From contig JAIQFN010000014.1 in NCBI GenBank assembly GCA_020073265.1, positions 1-64,000 on the forward strand: DNA of 64,000 nucleotides, given 5' to 3'. Source of the stretch: Terriglobia bacterium. GTDB taxonomy: Bacteria; Acidobacteriota; Terriglobia; Bryobacterales; Bryobacteraceae. The notes below the pieces were generated by a model. It did not search any database, was not told where the DNA came from, and saw only the letters and a list, made by a program, of their open reading frames with translations. This document shows positions 1 through 7,994 of this stretch, in pieces. The translations under genes were made by a program, and so were the position numbers. The stretch's first letter is position 1. Each line of letters opens with the position of its first letter.

Positions 1-833
1 TCCAGAGCGACGGCGGAATCGCTGTAGAGATTGTCGCCCTCGCGCTTGTCGCCGTTGAAGTCCGGGCCGGGATTGCCGGTGCCCCAATAGACCAGATTGA
101 GCGCCGGGTCATAGGATCCGGTGAGCCAGGCCGGCACGCCGCCGTGGCTCCAGGAGTCGGCCGCCCAGCTTTCATGTCCGGGCTCGCCGGGGCCGGGAAT
201 GGTGTAGAATTTCCAGGCTTCTTTTCCGGTGGCCGCGTCGTAGGCGGCGATGAATCCTCGAATGCCGTATTCGCCGCCCGCCACACCGACGATCACCTTG
301 TTCTTCACCACCAGCGGCGCGTGGGTGAGAGCGTATCCGAGTTTGGGATCGCCGACCACGATATTCCACAGAGGACGTCCGGTCTTCGAGTCGATGGCGA
401 TCAAGTGCGCGTCTAGCGTCGCCATGAACAATGTGTCGCCCAGCACCGCGACGCCGCGGTTCACCGAACCGCAGCAGGGGCGAGCATCGCGCGATGGCCG
501 GTAGTCGTAGTCCCAGAAGGGGCGCCCGGACTTGGCGTCCAGTGCATACAAGTGGTTGGGCGCCTCGACGACATACATCACGCCGTCGATCACCAGCGGC
601 GTGTCCTCGAATTTCTCGAGCGACCGCGCTTGAAACACCCACTGCAGCTCAAGATTCTTGACGTTCTGTGGCGTGATCTGATTGAGCAGACTATAGCGCT
701 GGCCCGAGTAACTGCCCGAGTAAGTGAGCCAGTTCTGCGGTTCGCGTTCGGTGTGCAGCAGCCGATCATTAGTAACTTGCGCCGCCAGCGCGCCGGCCAT
801 CAAAGACAACAGGCCGAGGATACGTAAATTCAT
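1..833 (-). CDS. PQQ-dependent (quinoprotein) alcohol dehydrogenase, 3' end outside window
   Basis: The first about 277 residues of a periplasmic quinoprotein dehydrogenase are visible; the gene runs off the left edge. A short signal peptide (MNLRILGLLSLMAGALA) is followed by beta-propeller PQQ repeats, for example LYALDAKSGRPFW, LIAIDSKTGRPLW and IAAYDAATGKEAW. RPCCGSVNRG carries the adjacent cysteine pair that forms the disulfide ring next to PQQ in methanol/ethanol dehydrogenases. The family oxidises alcohols or sugars and passes electrons to cytochrome c. The start ATG overlaps the stop of the upstream cytochrome c gene (ATGA), so the two are probably translationally coupled and form an electron-transfer pair. 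The substrate cannot be told from this part. Confidence 0.9.
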   Translation of the reverse strand, partial: MNLRILGLLSLMAGALAAQVTNDRLLHTEREPQNWLTYSGSYSGQRYSLLNQITPQNVKNLELQWVFQARSLEKFEDTPLVIDGVMYVVEAPNHLYALDAKSGRPFWDYDYRPSRDARPCCGSVNRGVAVLGDTLFMATLDAHLIAIDSKTGRPLWNIVVGDPKLGYALTHAPLVVKNKVIVGVAGGEYGIRGFIAAYDAATGKEAWKFYTIPGPGEPGHESWAADSWSHGGVPAWLTGSYDPALNLVYWGTGNPGPDFNGDKREGDNLYSDSAVAL

Positions 834-1600
834 GGCAAGCCTTTCAAAGAGAGCAAGTAAGTGACCAGGTCGGCGACTTCTTGAGAACTGAGTTTCCCCT
901 GGTAGGACGGCATGGGCGAGGTCTTCAGCAGCGTGTATTCTCGCAGGTCGGACTTGGCGAGCGCGACCAGGCGTTCGTTCTCGTCGATCAAAAGAACGTT
1001 GTGCGTGTCCTCATTCAGCCGCATGCCGGTGATCGTTTTTCCGTCCTTGGTGACGGCACGGACATAGCGTTGCTGGGGGAGCACGGTTTCGGCGGGATCG
1101 AGAATAGAGCGCTCCAGGGCGGCGGCGTTGCGAGTGGATCCGATGTCGCTCAGATCGGGACCCTTGCGCGAGCCTTTGCCGGCCACCCGATGACAACCGA
1201 GACATCCTCCCTTGGCCTCGAACAGCTCCCGTCCGCGCGCTGCGTCGCCCGGTCCGGCGGCGCGCGCCGATGCATCGTGCAGCGAGCGGATGTAGGCGAC
1301 GATAGCCACTCGCGACGCTTCCGGCAGATTGGTGGGCGGCATGCCGGTGCCCGGGACGCCGCTCAGAATCAACCGTACGATCTCATCGTCGGTGGAGACG
1401 CGCTTGAACTCGGCGCGGCGCATGCTGACACCTGGAACCAGATCGCCGTCCGGGCCGTGGCAGGGCTGGCAGTGGACGCTGAAGAGCTCCCTGCCGTTCG
1501 CTATCTCCGCGCCGCTATTGCTCCGCTGCTGGCCCGAAAGGAGCGGGCTCAAAACCAGCAAAACCGCCGCTGCCCGCGCGGACGAAACACAACTCTGCAT
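830..1600 (-). CDS. Secreted di-heme-type cytochrome c
   Basis: A 256-residue exported cytochrome c. After a hydrophobic leader (residues 8-22) there are two c-type heme sites, CQPCH (44-48) and CLGCH (133-137). GTGMPP (Met87) is a likely axial ligand of the first heme and Met in SPMPSYQG of the second. The segment after the second heme (ILDPAETVLPQQ to LVTYLLSLKG) resembles heme-binding domains known from Planctomycetes, Verrucomicrobia and Acidobacteria. I start at the ATG at 1600, not further upstream, because this gives a clean signal peptide and lies 9 bp after a TATAAT box. The stop overlaps the start of the PQQ dehydrogenase, for which this is the probable electron acceptor. Confidence 0.88.
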   Translation of the reverse strand: MQSCVSSARAAAVLLVLSPLLSGQQRSNSGAEIANGRELFSVHCQPCHGPDGDLVPGVSMRRAEFKRVSTDDEIVRLILSGVPGTGMPPTNLPEASRVAIVAYIRSLHDASARAAGPGDAARGRELFEAKGGCLGCHRVAGKGSRKGPDLSDIGSTRNAAALERSILDPAETVLPQQRYVRAVTKDGKTITGMRLNEDTHNVLLIDENERLVALAKSDLREYTLLKTSPMPSYQGKLSSQEVADLVTYLLSLKGLP

Positions 1601-1609
1601 ACGGACGAG

Positions 1610-1617
1610 ATTATACA
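1610..1617. promoter_or_regulatory. Shared divergent -10 element
   Basis: The only 25 bp between the starts of the cytochrome c gene (minus) and the decarboxylase (plus) contain ATTATACA. It reads TATAAT on the minus strand (1615-1610) and TATACA on the plus strand (1612-1617). Each is 8-9 bp before the respective start codon, so both mRNAs would be leaderless or nearly so. I see no good -35 box on either strand. Confidence 0.5.
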
Positions 1618-1625
1618 CTAGCTTC

Positions 1626-3050
1626 GTGACCCCAGAAGAATTCCGCAAGTTCGGACATCAACTAATCGACTGGATCGCCGACTACCGGACGCGAGTCGCG
1701 CAACTGCCGGTGATGGCTCGGACCGCGCCTGGCCAGATCAAGGCACAACTTCCGGCTCGCGCGCCCGAGCACCCGGAGCCGTTCGAGAACATCCTTCGCG
1801 ACCTGGAGAGGATTGTCGTGCCGGGCCTGTCGCACTGGCAGCATCCCAGCTTCTTCGGCTATTTTCCATCCAACGCGCTGCTGGCGAGCGTGCTTGGCGA
1901 CTATGCCAGCACGGGGCTGGGCGTGCTCGGAATTTCCTGGCAAACCAGTCCCGCGCTGACCGAAGTGGAGGAAGTGGTCACCGACTGGGTGCGCCAGATG
2001 ACCGGTCTCTCAGGCGCCTGGAGCGGCGTCATTCAGGACACTGCGTCCACGTCCACGCTGCTCGCCTTGATCTGTGCGCGCGAGCGATCGACGAACTATG
2101 GCCTCGGCCGCGGAGGACTGCAAGAGGAAGCTCAACCGTTGGTGGTCTACACGTCGGCGAGCAGCAACAGTTCAGTGGACAAGGACGCTCTGCTGGCCGG
2201 ATTCGGCCGCGATAACGTTCGCGTGGTGGGTCACGACGAAGAGTATGCAATGCGTCCCGACGCGCTGGAGGAATCCATCCGGCGCGATCTGGCTGCGGGG
2301 CTCAGGCCGTGTGCGGTGGTAGCTACCATCGGAAGCACGGCGACAACGGCGCTCGATCCGCTGGAGCCGCTCGCTCGAATCGCGCACCATTACGGGATCT
2401 GGCTGCACGTGGACGCTGCCATGGCCGGCTCGGCGATGATCCTGCCGGAATGCCGCTGGATGTGGCAAGGTATCGAGGGCGCGGATTCGCTGATCATCAA
2501 CGCGCACAAGTGGCTGGGCGCGGCATTTGACTGCTCCTTGTACTACGTCCGCGATCCCCAGCACCTGGTACGCGTGATGTCCACCAATCCGAGCTATCTG
2601 CAATCGGCGGCGGACCAGCAGGTGAAAAATCTGCGCGACTGGGGAATTCCGCTCGGCCGGCGATTTCGCGCACTGAAGCTGTGGTTTCTGATCCGCGAGC
2701 AGGGCGTAGCAGGTCTTCAAGCGCGGCTCCGGCGCGACCTGGCGAATGCGCAGTGGCTGGCCGGCGAGGTGCGCGCTTCGGAGGGCTGGCGGATTCTGGC
2801 CCCGGTTCCGCTACAAACATTGTGCCTGCGTTACGAGCCGCCGGGTCTCGAGGGCGAAGCGCTGGACCGGCATACTCTGGCGTGGGCGGATGGCGTCAAC
2901 CGGTCGGGTGACGCTTATCTCACGCCGGCCATGCTGGACGGCCGCTGGATGGTGCGCGTCTCGATCGGAGCCGCGCCCACCGAGCGCGAACATGTCGAAG
3001 CATTATGGAAGCTCGTGCGGCGGGAAGCCGAGCGCAGACCCGCGGAGTAG
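1626..3050 (+). CDS. PLP-dependent aromatic-L-amino-acid decarboxylase family protein
   Basis: A 474-residue group II decarboxylase (DOPA/tryptophan/tyrosine decarboxylase family), the normal length for the family. The N-terminus FRKFGHQLIDWIADY and the motif HWQHPSFFGYFPSN are typical. HVDAA (Asp263) contacts the PLP ring nitrogen and NAHKWLG (Lys295) is the Schiff-base lysine. The GTG at 1626 is preferred because the open frame upstream lies inside the divergent cytochrome gene. The family converts aromatic amino acids to amines and CO2; which substrate is used here is unknown, although a phenylalanine/tyrosine degradation cluster lies 6 kb away. The last 48 bp overlap the convergent glycosyltransferase gene. 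Confidence 0.88.
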   Translation: MTPEEFRKFGHQLIDWIADYRTRVAQLPVMARTAPGQIKAQLPARAPEHPEPFENILRDLERIVVPGLSHWQHPSFFGYFPSNALLASVLGDYASTGLGVLGISWQTSPALTEVEEVVTDWVRQMTGLSGAWSGVIQDTASTSTLLALICARERSTNYGLGRGGLQEEAQPLVVYTSASSNSSVDKDALLAGFGRDNVRVVGHDEEYAMRPDALEESIRRDLAAGLRPCAVVATIGSTATTALDPLEPLARIAHHYGIWLHVDAAMAGSAMILPECRWMWQGIEGADSLIINAHKWLGAAFDCSLYYVRDPQHLVRVMSTNPSYLQSAADQQVKNLRDWGIPLGRRFRALKLWFLIREQGVAGLQARLRRDLANAQWLAGEVRASEGWRILAPVPLQTLCLRYEPPGLEGEALDRHTLAWADGVNRSGDAYLTPAMLDGRWMVRVSIGAAPTEREHVEALWKLVRREAERRPAE

Positions 3051-4622
3051 CGCTGCGAGAACCCTGATCCAGGTGATCATCAAAGTAGCAAGCACGGCGA
3101 CGAACAGTACATTCAGTAACGCGAGCGGAGCGGGGCAGAGGTTGGCGAGGATCGAGTCCCGCCGCGCGGAATCCTGGAAGTACCACGCCAGCAGTTGTCG
3201 CGGGCGCGCGTGGGCTTCTTCGAATCCGCCGTATAGCGGGATTAATTTTGCGACCCAGGTGGCGAGCGCCACGTAGCCCCAAAGCGACACGGTGGCGATG
3301 GCCGTCCAGCGCCCCCAGCGCCGCCACCGCGCCAGGCCCAGGAAACAGAGCGCGATCACCGGGGCAAGCAGGACTTGCATGTACCACGGCATGGCGGCTG
3401 TTACGCTCCCGCGGCTGGAGTAGGTGAACGACAGCGTGATGTACACCAGGCCGGCACAATACATGGCGATGCCCGAGACCGTGATGACCTCGGGCAGCGA
3501 GCGCCTAAATCGCAAACCATACAGCAGCGCGGCCAGAGCGAGCAGGAACAGAACAAGGTCGAGCGTCGACGCCGAAAACGTGGTGAACGAGTTGTTGCCG
3601 GTCCACAGCGCGGAGTGCGCCATGCCGGCGATACTTTCGCGCCACGGAACGGACACGGCGGCCGAGAGCAATTCCTTCGGCCCGACGCCGGACGTGGTAT
3701 CGAGCGTAGCGGTGAGACTCCCGTAGAGAGTTAGATTCCGGACGTACCATGGACCTGCCAGTGCGAGGATGATTCCTGCCGAAACCGCGGTCAGCCGGGC
3801 CGCTTGCCGCAGGCTCGCCCGCCGTTGAATGAGTATCCATACTGGCGCGACAAATGCAAACGGCAGGAAGATCAGCAGCGAAGCCTTAATCAGAATCCCG
3901 AGCGCCATCAGGAATCCGGTCCGGGCGCTGCGCGAGAGTGTGGGCGACTGGCAGGAGTCGATCACAGCATCGAGAAAGAACATCAGCCACGGCAGCATGA
4001 GCGCATCGTTGGCAATATGGCACGCGTTCCCGTACAACATCTGGCAGGAAAAAATCGCGAACAGGCTGGCGGTTTCGGCGGGGCCTTCCAGGCCCAGGCG
4101 GCGCGCGAGGCCGCGCGTACCGAACCACAGGAGAACGATAGTAGCGATCGATAGCAGCTCGCGCAGCGCCAGTACACGCAACGGCAGCGGCGCCCCGGCC
4201 AGCAACCGGTCCACGAGAGCCAGCAGCAGGTAGGTAAGCGGAGCCTGCTTCACTTCGTAGTTGTCACGTGGCGACGGCTCGCGTTGGAAGGCCGAAGGAA
4301 TCGTGTCCAGACCGCGCCGGCGAGACTCACGCTCCGCATCCGGCAAATGGAAGTATTCCGGAAAACTTGTGCTGGGCCGGTAAACGTAGGGCTGGATGTA
4401 ATGGCTGATGGCGACATAATCGAGCGAAGTCCACAGTTCGCGCGAGAGCGACGACTTGCCAATCACCGGAAGTGTCGCGGTGGTAGAAACATGCTGGACG
4501 TAACCGTAGTGATACAGTTCGTCGAAGCCTTCCCATAACGGCAGCAGCCCGCTGTAGAGCGCCGCGCTCGCAAGCCCGTAGACCAAGACTGCAATCCGGG
4601 TGCGGGCGGTGCCGGGCCTCAT
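3003..4622 (-). CDS. GT-C-type integral membrane glycosyltransferase
   Basis: A 539-residue protein with roughly ten or more hydrophobic segments and one large soluble loop after the first. The acidic motif LWEGFDELYHYGYV after the first membrane segment is where GT-C enzymes (protein mannosyltransferase/ArnT type) carry their catalytic Asp/Glu. Such enzymes move a sugar from a polyprenyl-phosphate donor to an acceptor outside the membrane. It is the last gene of an operon with a DPM-like GT2, which would make the lipid-linked sugar, and an ArnA-dehydrogenase-like enzyme. Its 3' end overlaps the convergent decarboxylase by 48 bp. The assignment rests on topology and the acidic motif; the acceptor is unknown. 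Confidence 0.7.
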   Translation of the reverse strand: MRPGTARTRIAVLVYGLASAALYSGLLPLWEGFDELYHYGYVQHVSTTATLPVIGKSSLSRELWTSLDYVAISHYIQPYVYRPSTSFPEYFHLPDAERESRRRGLDTIPSAFQREPSPRDNYEVKQAPLTYLLLALVDRLLAGAPLPLRVLALRELLSIATIVLLWFGTRGLARRLGLEGPAETASLFAIFSCQMLYGNACHIANDALMLPWLMFFLDAVIDSCQSPTLSRSARTGFLMALGILIKASLLIFLPFAFVAPVWILIQRRASLRQAARLTAVSAGIILALAGPWYVRNLTLYGSLTATLDTTSGVGPKELLSAAVSVPWRESIAGMAHSALWTGNNSFTTFSASTLDLVLFLLALAALLYGLRFRRSLPEVITVSGIAMYCAGLVYITLSFTYSSRGSVTAAMPWYMQVLLAPVIALCFLGLARWRRWGRWTAIATVSLWGYVALATWVAKLIPLYGGFEEAHARPRQLLAWYFQDSARRDSILANLCPAPLALLNVLFVAVLATLMITWIRVLAALLRGSALGFPPHELP

Positions 4623-4667
4623 CGCGGTTGATTCCAGGCTAGCTTGAGAAGCCGCGCGCCGCTCGGG

Positions 4668-5396
4668 TCACATGGCGTGATATTTCCCACGCTTGTAGTC
4701 GAGCATCACCGACAGAACGTCGAACCCATACTTGATGGGCCGCACATGCGACTTCTCGCCGGCGTAAATGGTCGGGATGGCGATCTCGGCGATACGAAGA
4801 CCCTTGACGCGCGCCAGCACCATCATCTCCAGATCGAAATCGAACGAATTGGAAAGCTTTTCCCACGGAATCGTTTCCATGGCGCGGCGCGAATACAGCA
4901 TGTAGCCGCTGTGATACTCGGCCAGCTTCATTCCGAACGCCAGGTTTTCGAGCGCGGTGAGGGTTTTGTTGGCGATGAACTTGTAGAGCGGCATGCCACC
5001 CTTGAGCGCGCCGCCGCCCAGCATGCGGGATCCCTGGACCATATCGGCGGTATCGCGATCGAACGGCTCCAGCAGCTCGATTATTTTTTCCGGCGAATAC
5101 TGGCCGTCGGAGTGGAGCAGGATGCCCGCGCCGGCGCCCTCCTTGAGTGCGTAGCGCAGCAGGGTCTTCTCGGCCTCGCCGTAACCGCGATTTTTCTCGT
5201 GCGTCAGCACCACCAGGTTCGGGAACTGGCGCTCCAGCCTGGCCAGAGCCTCGGCGGTGTTGTCCTTGCTGCCGTCATTGACTACCACGTAGCGCCGGAT
5301 GCGCTGCCTGGCTTCCGGTGGAATCCGCTCAAAAACGCGCTCGATGGTTGCGCCTGCGTTGTAGGCAGGCATGAGCACGAAGACGTTCTCAACCAT
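4668..5396 (-). CDS. Family 2 glycosyltransferase, polyprenyl-phosphate sugar transferase (DPM1-like)
   Basis: 242 residues with a single GT-A domain and no membrane segments. Motifs: LMPAYNAGATIERVF at the N-terminus, VVVNDGSKDNTAEAL, the metal-binding LHSDGQYSPE, and QGSRMLGGGALKGGMP. This matches short soluble dolichol-/polyprenyl-phosphate mannosyltransferase-like enzymes, which transfer a sugar from NDP-sugar to a polyprenyl phosphate at the inner face of the membrane. The ATG at 5396 is chosen because it places the LMPAYN motif at the start; it overlaps the end of the upstream epimerase by 8 bp. Together with the GT-C downstream it forms a donor-maker plus transferase pair. Confidence 0.87.
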   Translation of the reverse strand: MVENVFVLMPAYNAGATIERVFERIPPEARQRIRRYVVVNDGSKDNTAEALARLERQFPNLVVLTHEKNRGYGEAEKTLLRYALKEGAGAGILLHSDGQYSPEKIIELLEPFDRDTADMVQGSRMLGGGALKGGMPLYKFIANKTLTALENLAFGMKLAEYHSGYMLYSRRAMETIPWEKLSNSFDFDLEMMVLARVKGLRIAEIAIPTIYAGEKSHVRPIKYGFDVLSVMLDYKRGKYHAM

Positions 5397-6483
5397 TGCC
5401 GGCGACGACGCTCGAAGCTGTGTTCTTCCGGTACTCGCCGACGTAGTAACGCATGGTGGTCTCGAGAATGTCGCGAATCCCCCAGCGCGGTTCCCATCCC
5501 AGCAGCTTCTGGGCTTTGCTGATGTCGGGAATGCGGCGATCGGAGTCATCGTAGCCCTGGCCGTAGAACTCTTCGCCGGTCACGCTGACGATCTCCGGCA
5601 ATCGCACGGCGGGGTCGCGGAACTTCTCGGCATAGATCTCGCGCATCAACTCCGCCATCTGGCGAATCGAAACCTCGTTCGCGGGCGAGCCGATGTTGAA
5701 AATCTGCTGGTTGCACACTCCGCCGGGATTCTCGACAATGCGGTAGGTGCACTCGATCGCGTCGTCAATGTAGCTGTAGCAGCGCCGCTGGACTCCGCCG
5801 TTCACCAGCTTCATTTGCGTTCCGTTCAGCAACGCGTCCATGAAGAACGAAAAGACGCGGGGGATGCCTTCCTTTTCGTGCAGCAGGAAGTCGATCTTCG
5901 GACCAATGAAGTTGAACGGGCGGATGATGGTGTAATTGAAACCCTGCTCGATGCCGTAGGCGTGCAGCACGCGCTCCAGAAGCTGCTTGGCGCAGGAATA
6001 GATCCAGCGATGCTTGGAGACTGGCCCGAGGATGTATTCGCTGGTGTCCTCCGAGAAAGTGGCGTGGATCGGATCCTCGGGATCCGCGACATGCGCGTTC
6101 TTCAAGGTCGCCGCGCTTCGGCCGTAGACCTCGCAGGTGGAAAACTGGATCAGCCGTTTGCCGTGCCGCACGCAGGCTTCGGCGATCTTCAGATTCTCTA
6201 CAAAATTCAACTGGAAGACTTCCAAGGGAATCCGCAGGTACAGACCCGGATTGGCGTAGGCAATCAGATCCATCACCAGGTCCGACTCCCTGACCAGGGC
6301 GTCCAAATCCCATCCGGGCTTGCGAATATCCTGTTGGAAAAAGACCAGGTTCGGATGTTCCAGGCAGTCGATTACCTTTTCTGTTTCGAGATCGACAGCG
6401 GTGACGGTGTGTCCTTCGTTGAGCAGTCGGTGCGTAAGGTGCGAGCCGATAAAGCCGCCGGCTCCGAGGTTGAGGATTTTCAT
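5389..6483 (-). CDS. NAD-dependent epimerase/dehydratase, similar to the ArnA dehydrogenase domain
   Basis: 364 residues, extended SDR fold. The Rossmann motif is GAGGFIGSHL near the N-terminus and the catalytic pair is YSCAK (YxxxK). Several stretches follow the C-terminal UDP-glucuronate dehydrogenase/decarboxylase domain of ArnA as I remember it: STCEVYG, GPVSKHRWIYS, RPFNFIGPKID, GGVQRRCYSYIDDAIE, FNIGSPANE and LGWEPRW. By analogy it may oxidise and decarboxylate UDP-glucuronate to a UDP-4-keto-pentose, or be a related epimerase. No formyltransferase domain is fused. The start at 6483 (MKILNLGAGG) puts the nucleotide motif at the N-terminus. First gene of the glycosylation operon. Confidence 0.82.
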   Translation of the reverse strand: MKILNLGAGGFIGSHLTHRLLNEGHTVTAVDLETEKVIDCLEHPNLVFFQQDIRKPGWDLDALVRESDLVMDLIAYANPGLYLRIPLEVFQLNFVENLKIAEACVRHGKRLIQFSTCEVYGRSAATLKNAHVADPEDPIHATFSEDTSEYILGPVSKHRWIYSCAKQLLERVLHAYGIEQGFNYTIIRPFNFIGPKIDFLLHEKEGIPRVFSFFMDALLNGTQMKLVNGGVQRRCYSYIDDAIECTYRIVENPGGVCNQQIFNIGSPANEVSIRQMAELMREIYAEKFRDPAVRLPEIVSVTGEEFYGQGYDDSDRRIPDISKAQKLLGWEPRWGIRDILETTMRYYVGEYRKNTASSVVAGNG

Positions 6484-6514
6484 CTTAAGGTTGATCCAAG
6501 TTTGGCAGCGCCTA

Positions 6515-6528
6515 AACTTAATCAAGTT
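6515..6528. promoter_or_regulatory. AT-rich dyad between divergent genes
   Basis: AACTT-AATC-AAGTT, 32 bp upstream of the epimerase start and 180 bp before the BON gene. It could be an operator or part of a promoter; nothing else supports this. Confidence 0.2.
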
Positions 6529-6710
6529 AACATACCATCCGCCATTGGTTCTACCCGCTCACCCCTAGGAACAATCGCCTGGAGGGTTGGCCGCCGGCGC
6601 GTACGGATCTGGCTGTTAAAGGTTTACAAATCGAAGCCACCCGTAAAGCTCTGTAAGTCAAGCAACCCGGTTGGGGGGCGGCGCATCTCAATAGTTGGGA
6701 GAAGGAGAGT

Positions 6711-7238
6711 ATGAAGAAGAAAATTCAGAACATTTCATTGGCTGTTGCTCTCGCTGTTTTCACGGTCCCCATGTTTGGCCGCAGCGACCAACCGCGGGAC
6801 CTGAACGAATCGGTCCGTCACGAACTGGTGATGCTCCCGTACTACAGCATCTTCGATGACTTGGCATTCAAGGTAGACAACGGTGTCGTCACCTTGTCCG
6901 GTGACGTAACTCGCCCGATTCTCAAGTCCGACGCTGAGAACGTGGTGAAGAAGATTCCAGGTGTTACTAAGGTGGTGAACAACATCCATGTTCTCCCGCT
7001 GTCGCCTTTTGACAACCGCATTCGAGTAGCGGAGTACCGCGCCATCTTCCGGTCCGGCGCGCTGTATCGGTACGCCTTAGGCGTCAATCCCTCGATTCAC
7101 ATCATCGTTGACAACGGGCACGTCACGCTTCGAGGCATAGTGGACAACCAGGCCGACAAGAACCAGGTGCATATTGTTGCCAATGGCGTTCCCGGCGTAT
7201 TTTCAGTGACGAATGAGTTGCGGGTCGCCGAGAGGTAG
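6711..7238 (+). CDS. Secreted protein with two BON domains
   Basis: 175 residues with a clear signal peptide (MKKKIQNISLAVALAVFTVP) and a strong ribosome site (AAGGAGAG). Two BON units follow: residues about 28-85 (VDNGVVTLSGDVTRP, IPGVTKVVNNIHV) and about 100-172 (VDNGHVTLRGIVDNQ, VPGVFSVTNELRV). BON domains are small lipid- or ligand-binding folds found in periplasmic stress proteins such as OsmY. A role in envelope protection is an inference. It is monocistronic, with a possible terminator hairpin 45 bp downstream. Confidence 0.9.
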   Translation: MKKKIQNISLAVALAVFTVPMFGRSDQPRDLNESVRHELVMLPYYSIFDDLAFKVDNGVVTLSGDVTRPILKSDAENVVKKIPGVTKVVNNIHVLPLSPFDNRIRVAEYRAIFRSGALYRYALGVNPSIHIIVDNGHVTLRGIVDNQADKNQVHIVANGVPGVFSVTNELRVAER

Positions 7239-7283
7239 TAGCGAGCCGGAGACCTGACCGAAGTTAGCGTAGGGGAAAATAAT

Positions 7284-7315
7284 CTGGCCGCCGTCGATTT
7301 CCGACCGGCGGCCAG
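7284..7315 (+). terminator. Hairpin terminator after the BON gene
   Basis: CTGGCCGCC pairs perfectly with GGCGGCCAG and an inner GTCG/CGAC pair extends the stem to 13 bp. A pyrimidine-rich but short tail (CTTTCTC) follows. The stem is strong and the tail weak, so termination is likely but not certain. Confidence 0.45.
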
Positions 7316-7361
7316 CTTTCTCAGTGCAGTGGCTGCCGGCTGCCTCGTATGTCAAACTAAA

Positions 7362-7994
7362 ATGGTGCCTGACTTCTGCACTTGCGGCGCGCAATTGCCG
7401 CCGGATGCCCGCTTCTGTCACAAGTGCGGAAAGCCGCAGTACGACTATCCAGGAATCACCGAGGAGGTCGCGCCACTGGAGGCGCCGATCCCGACGCCAG
7501 CCGCGGCCCCGATTCCGGTTCTAGAAATCAGCTTCCACAACCGTCTCGCGGTGCGGACCGGTTTTCTGGCGGCCGTGAGCGGAGTCCTCGTGTTCCTGTT
7601 TCCGTTGCCCTTCCCCTTAGTGCGGCTGCTGGTCGCTCTGCTGGCGGCCGGCTTTCTAGCGGTATTTTTGTACTCGCGCCGGTCCGGACAAATGCTGAGC
7701 ATCCGCGGCGGAGTGCGCATGGGTTGGATCACGGGCATCTTCTGCTTCGTCCTGGTCAGTCTGCTGATGACCGCGGCCATGGTGGCCATCTCGAACCAGG
7801 GTGGGCTGGCGAACTTCGTCCGCACTCAGCTGCCCGCCAACGACGCGCGCGCGGACACGCTGGCGCAAGTGCTGGGCGATCCGGCGGCGCTGGCCGGCAG
7901 CATGCTCTTCGCGCTCATCCTATTTTTCGTGATCCTCACGGCGCTGCCGATGATCGGCGGCGCACTGGGCGCCAAGGTTCTCGCAAGAGAATGA
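7362..7994 (+). CDS. Zinc-ribbon membrane protein
   Basis: 210 residues. The N-terminus has a zinc-ribbon cysteine set (FCTCG then FCHKCGKPQ). A Pro/Ala-rich linker leads to about four hydrophobic helices: two close together near residues 65-105, one near 125-145 and one near 180-200. The function is not known; zinc-ribbon plus membrane-helix proteins are common unknowns in Acidobacteria. The ATG at 7362 is used because it starts just before the ribbon. Its TGA stop overlaps the ATG of the S41 protease gene (ATGA), implying co-translation. Confidence 0.7.
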   Translation: MVPDFCTCGAQLPPDARFCHKCGKPQYDYPGITEEVAPLEAPIPTPAAAPIPVLEISFHNRLAVRTGFLAAVSGVLVFLFPLPFPLVRLLVALLAAGFLAVFLYSRRSGQMLSIRGGVRMGWITGIFCFVLVSLLMTAAMVAISNQGGLANFVRTQLPANDARADTLAQVLGDPAALAGSMLFALILFFVILTALPMIGGALGAKVLARE

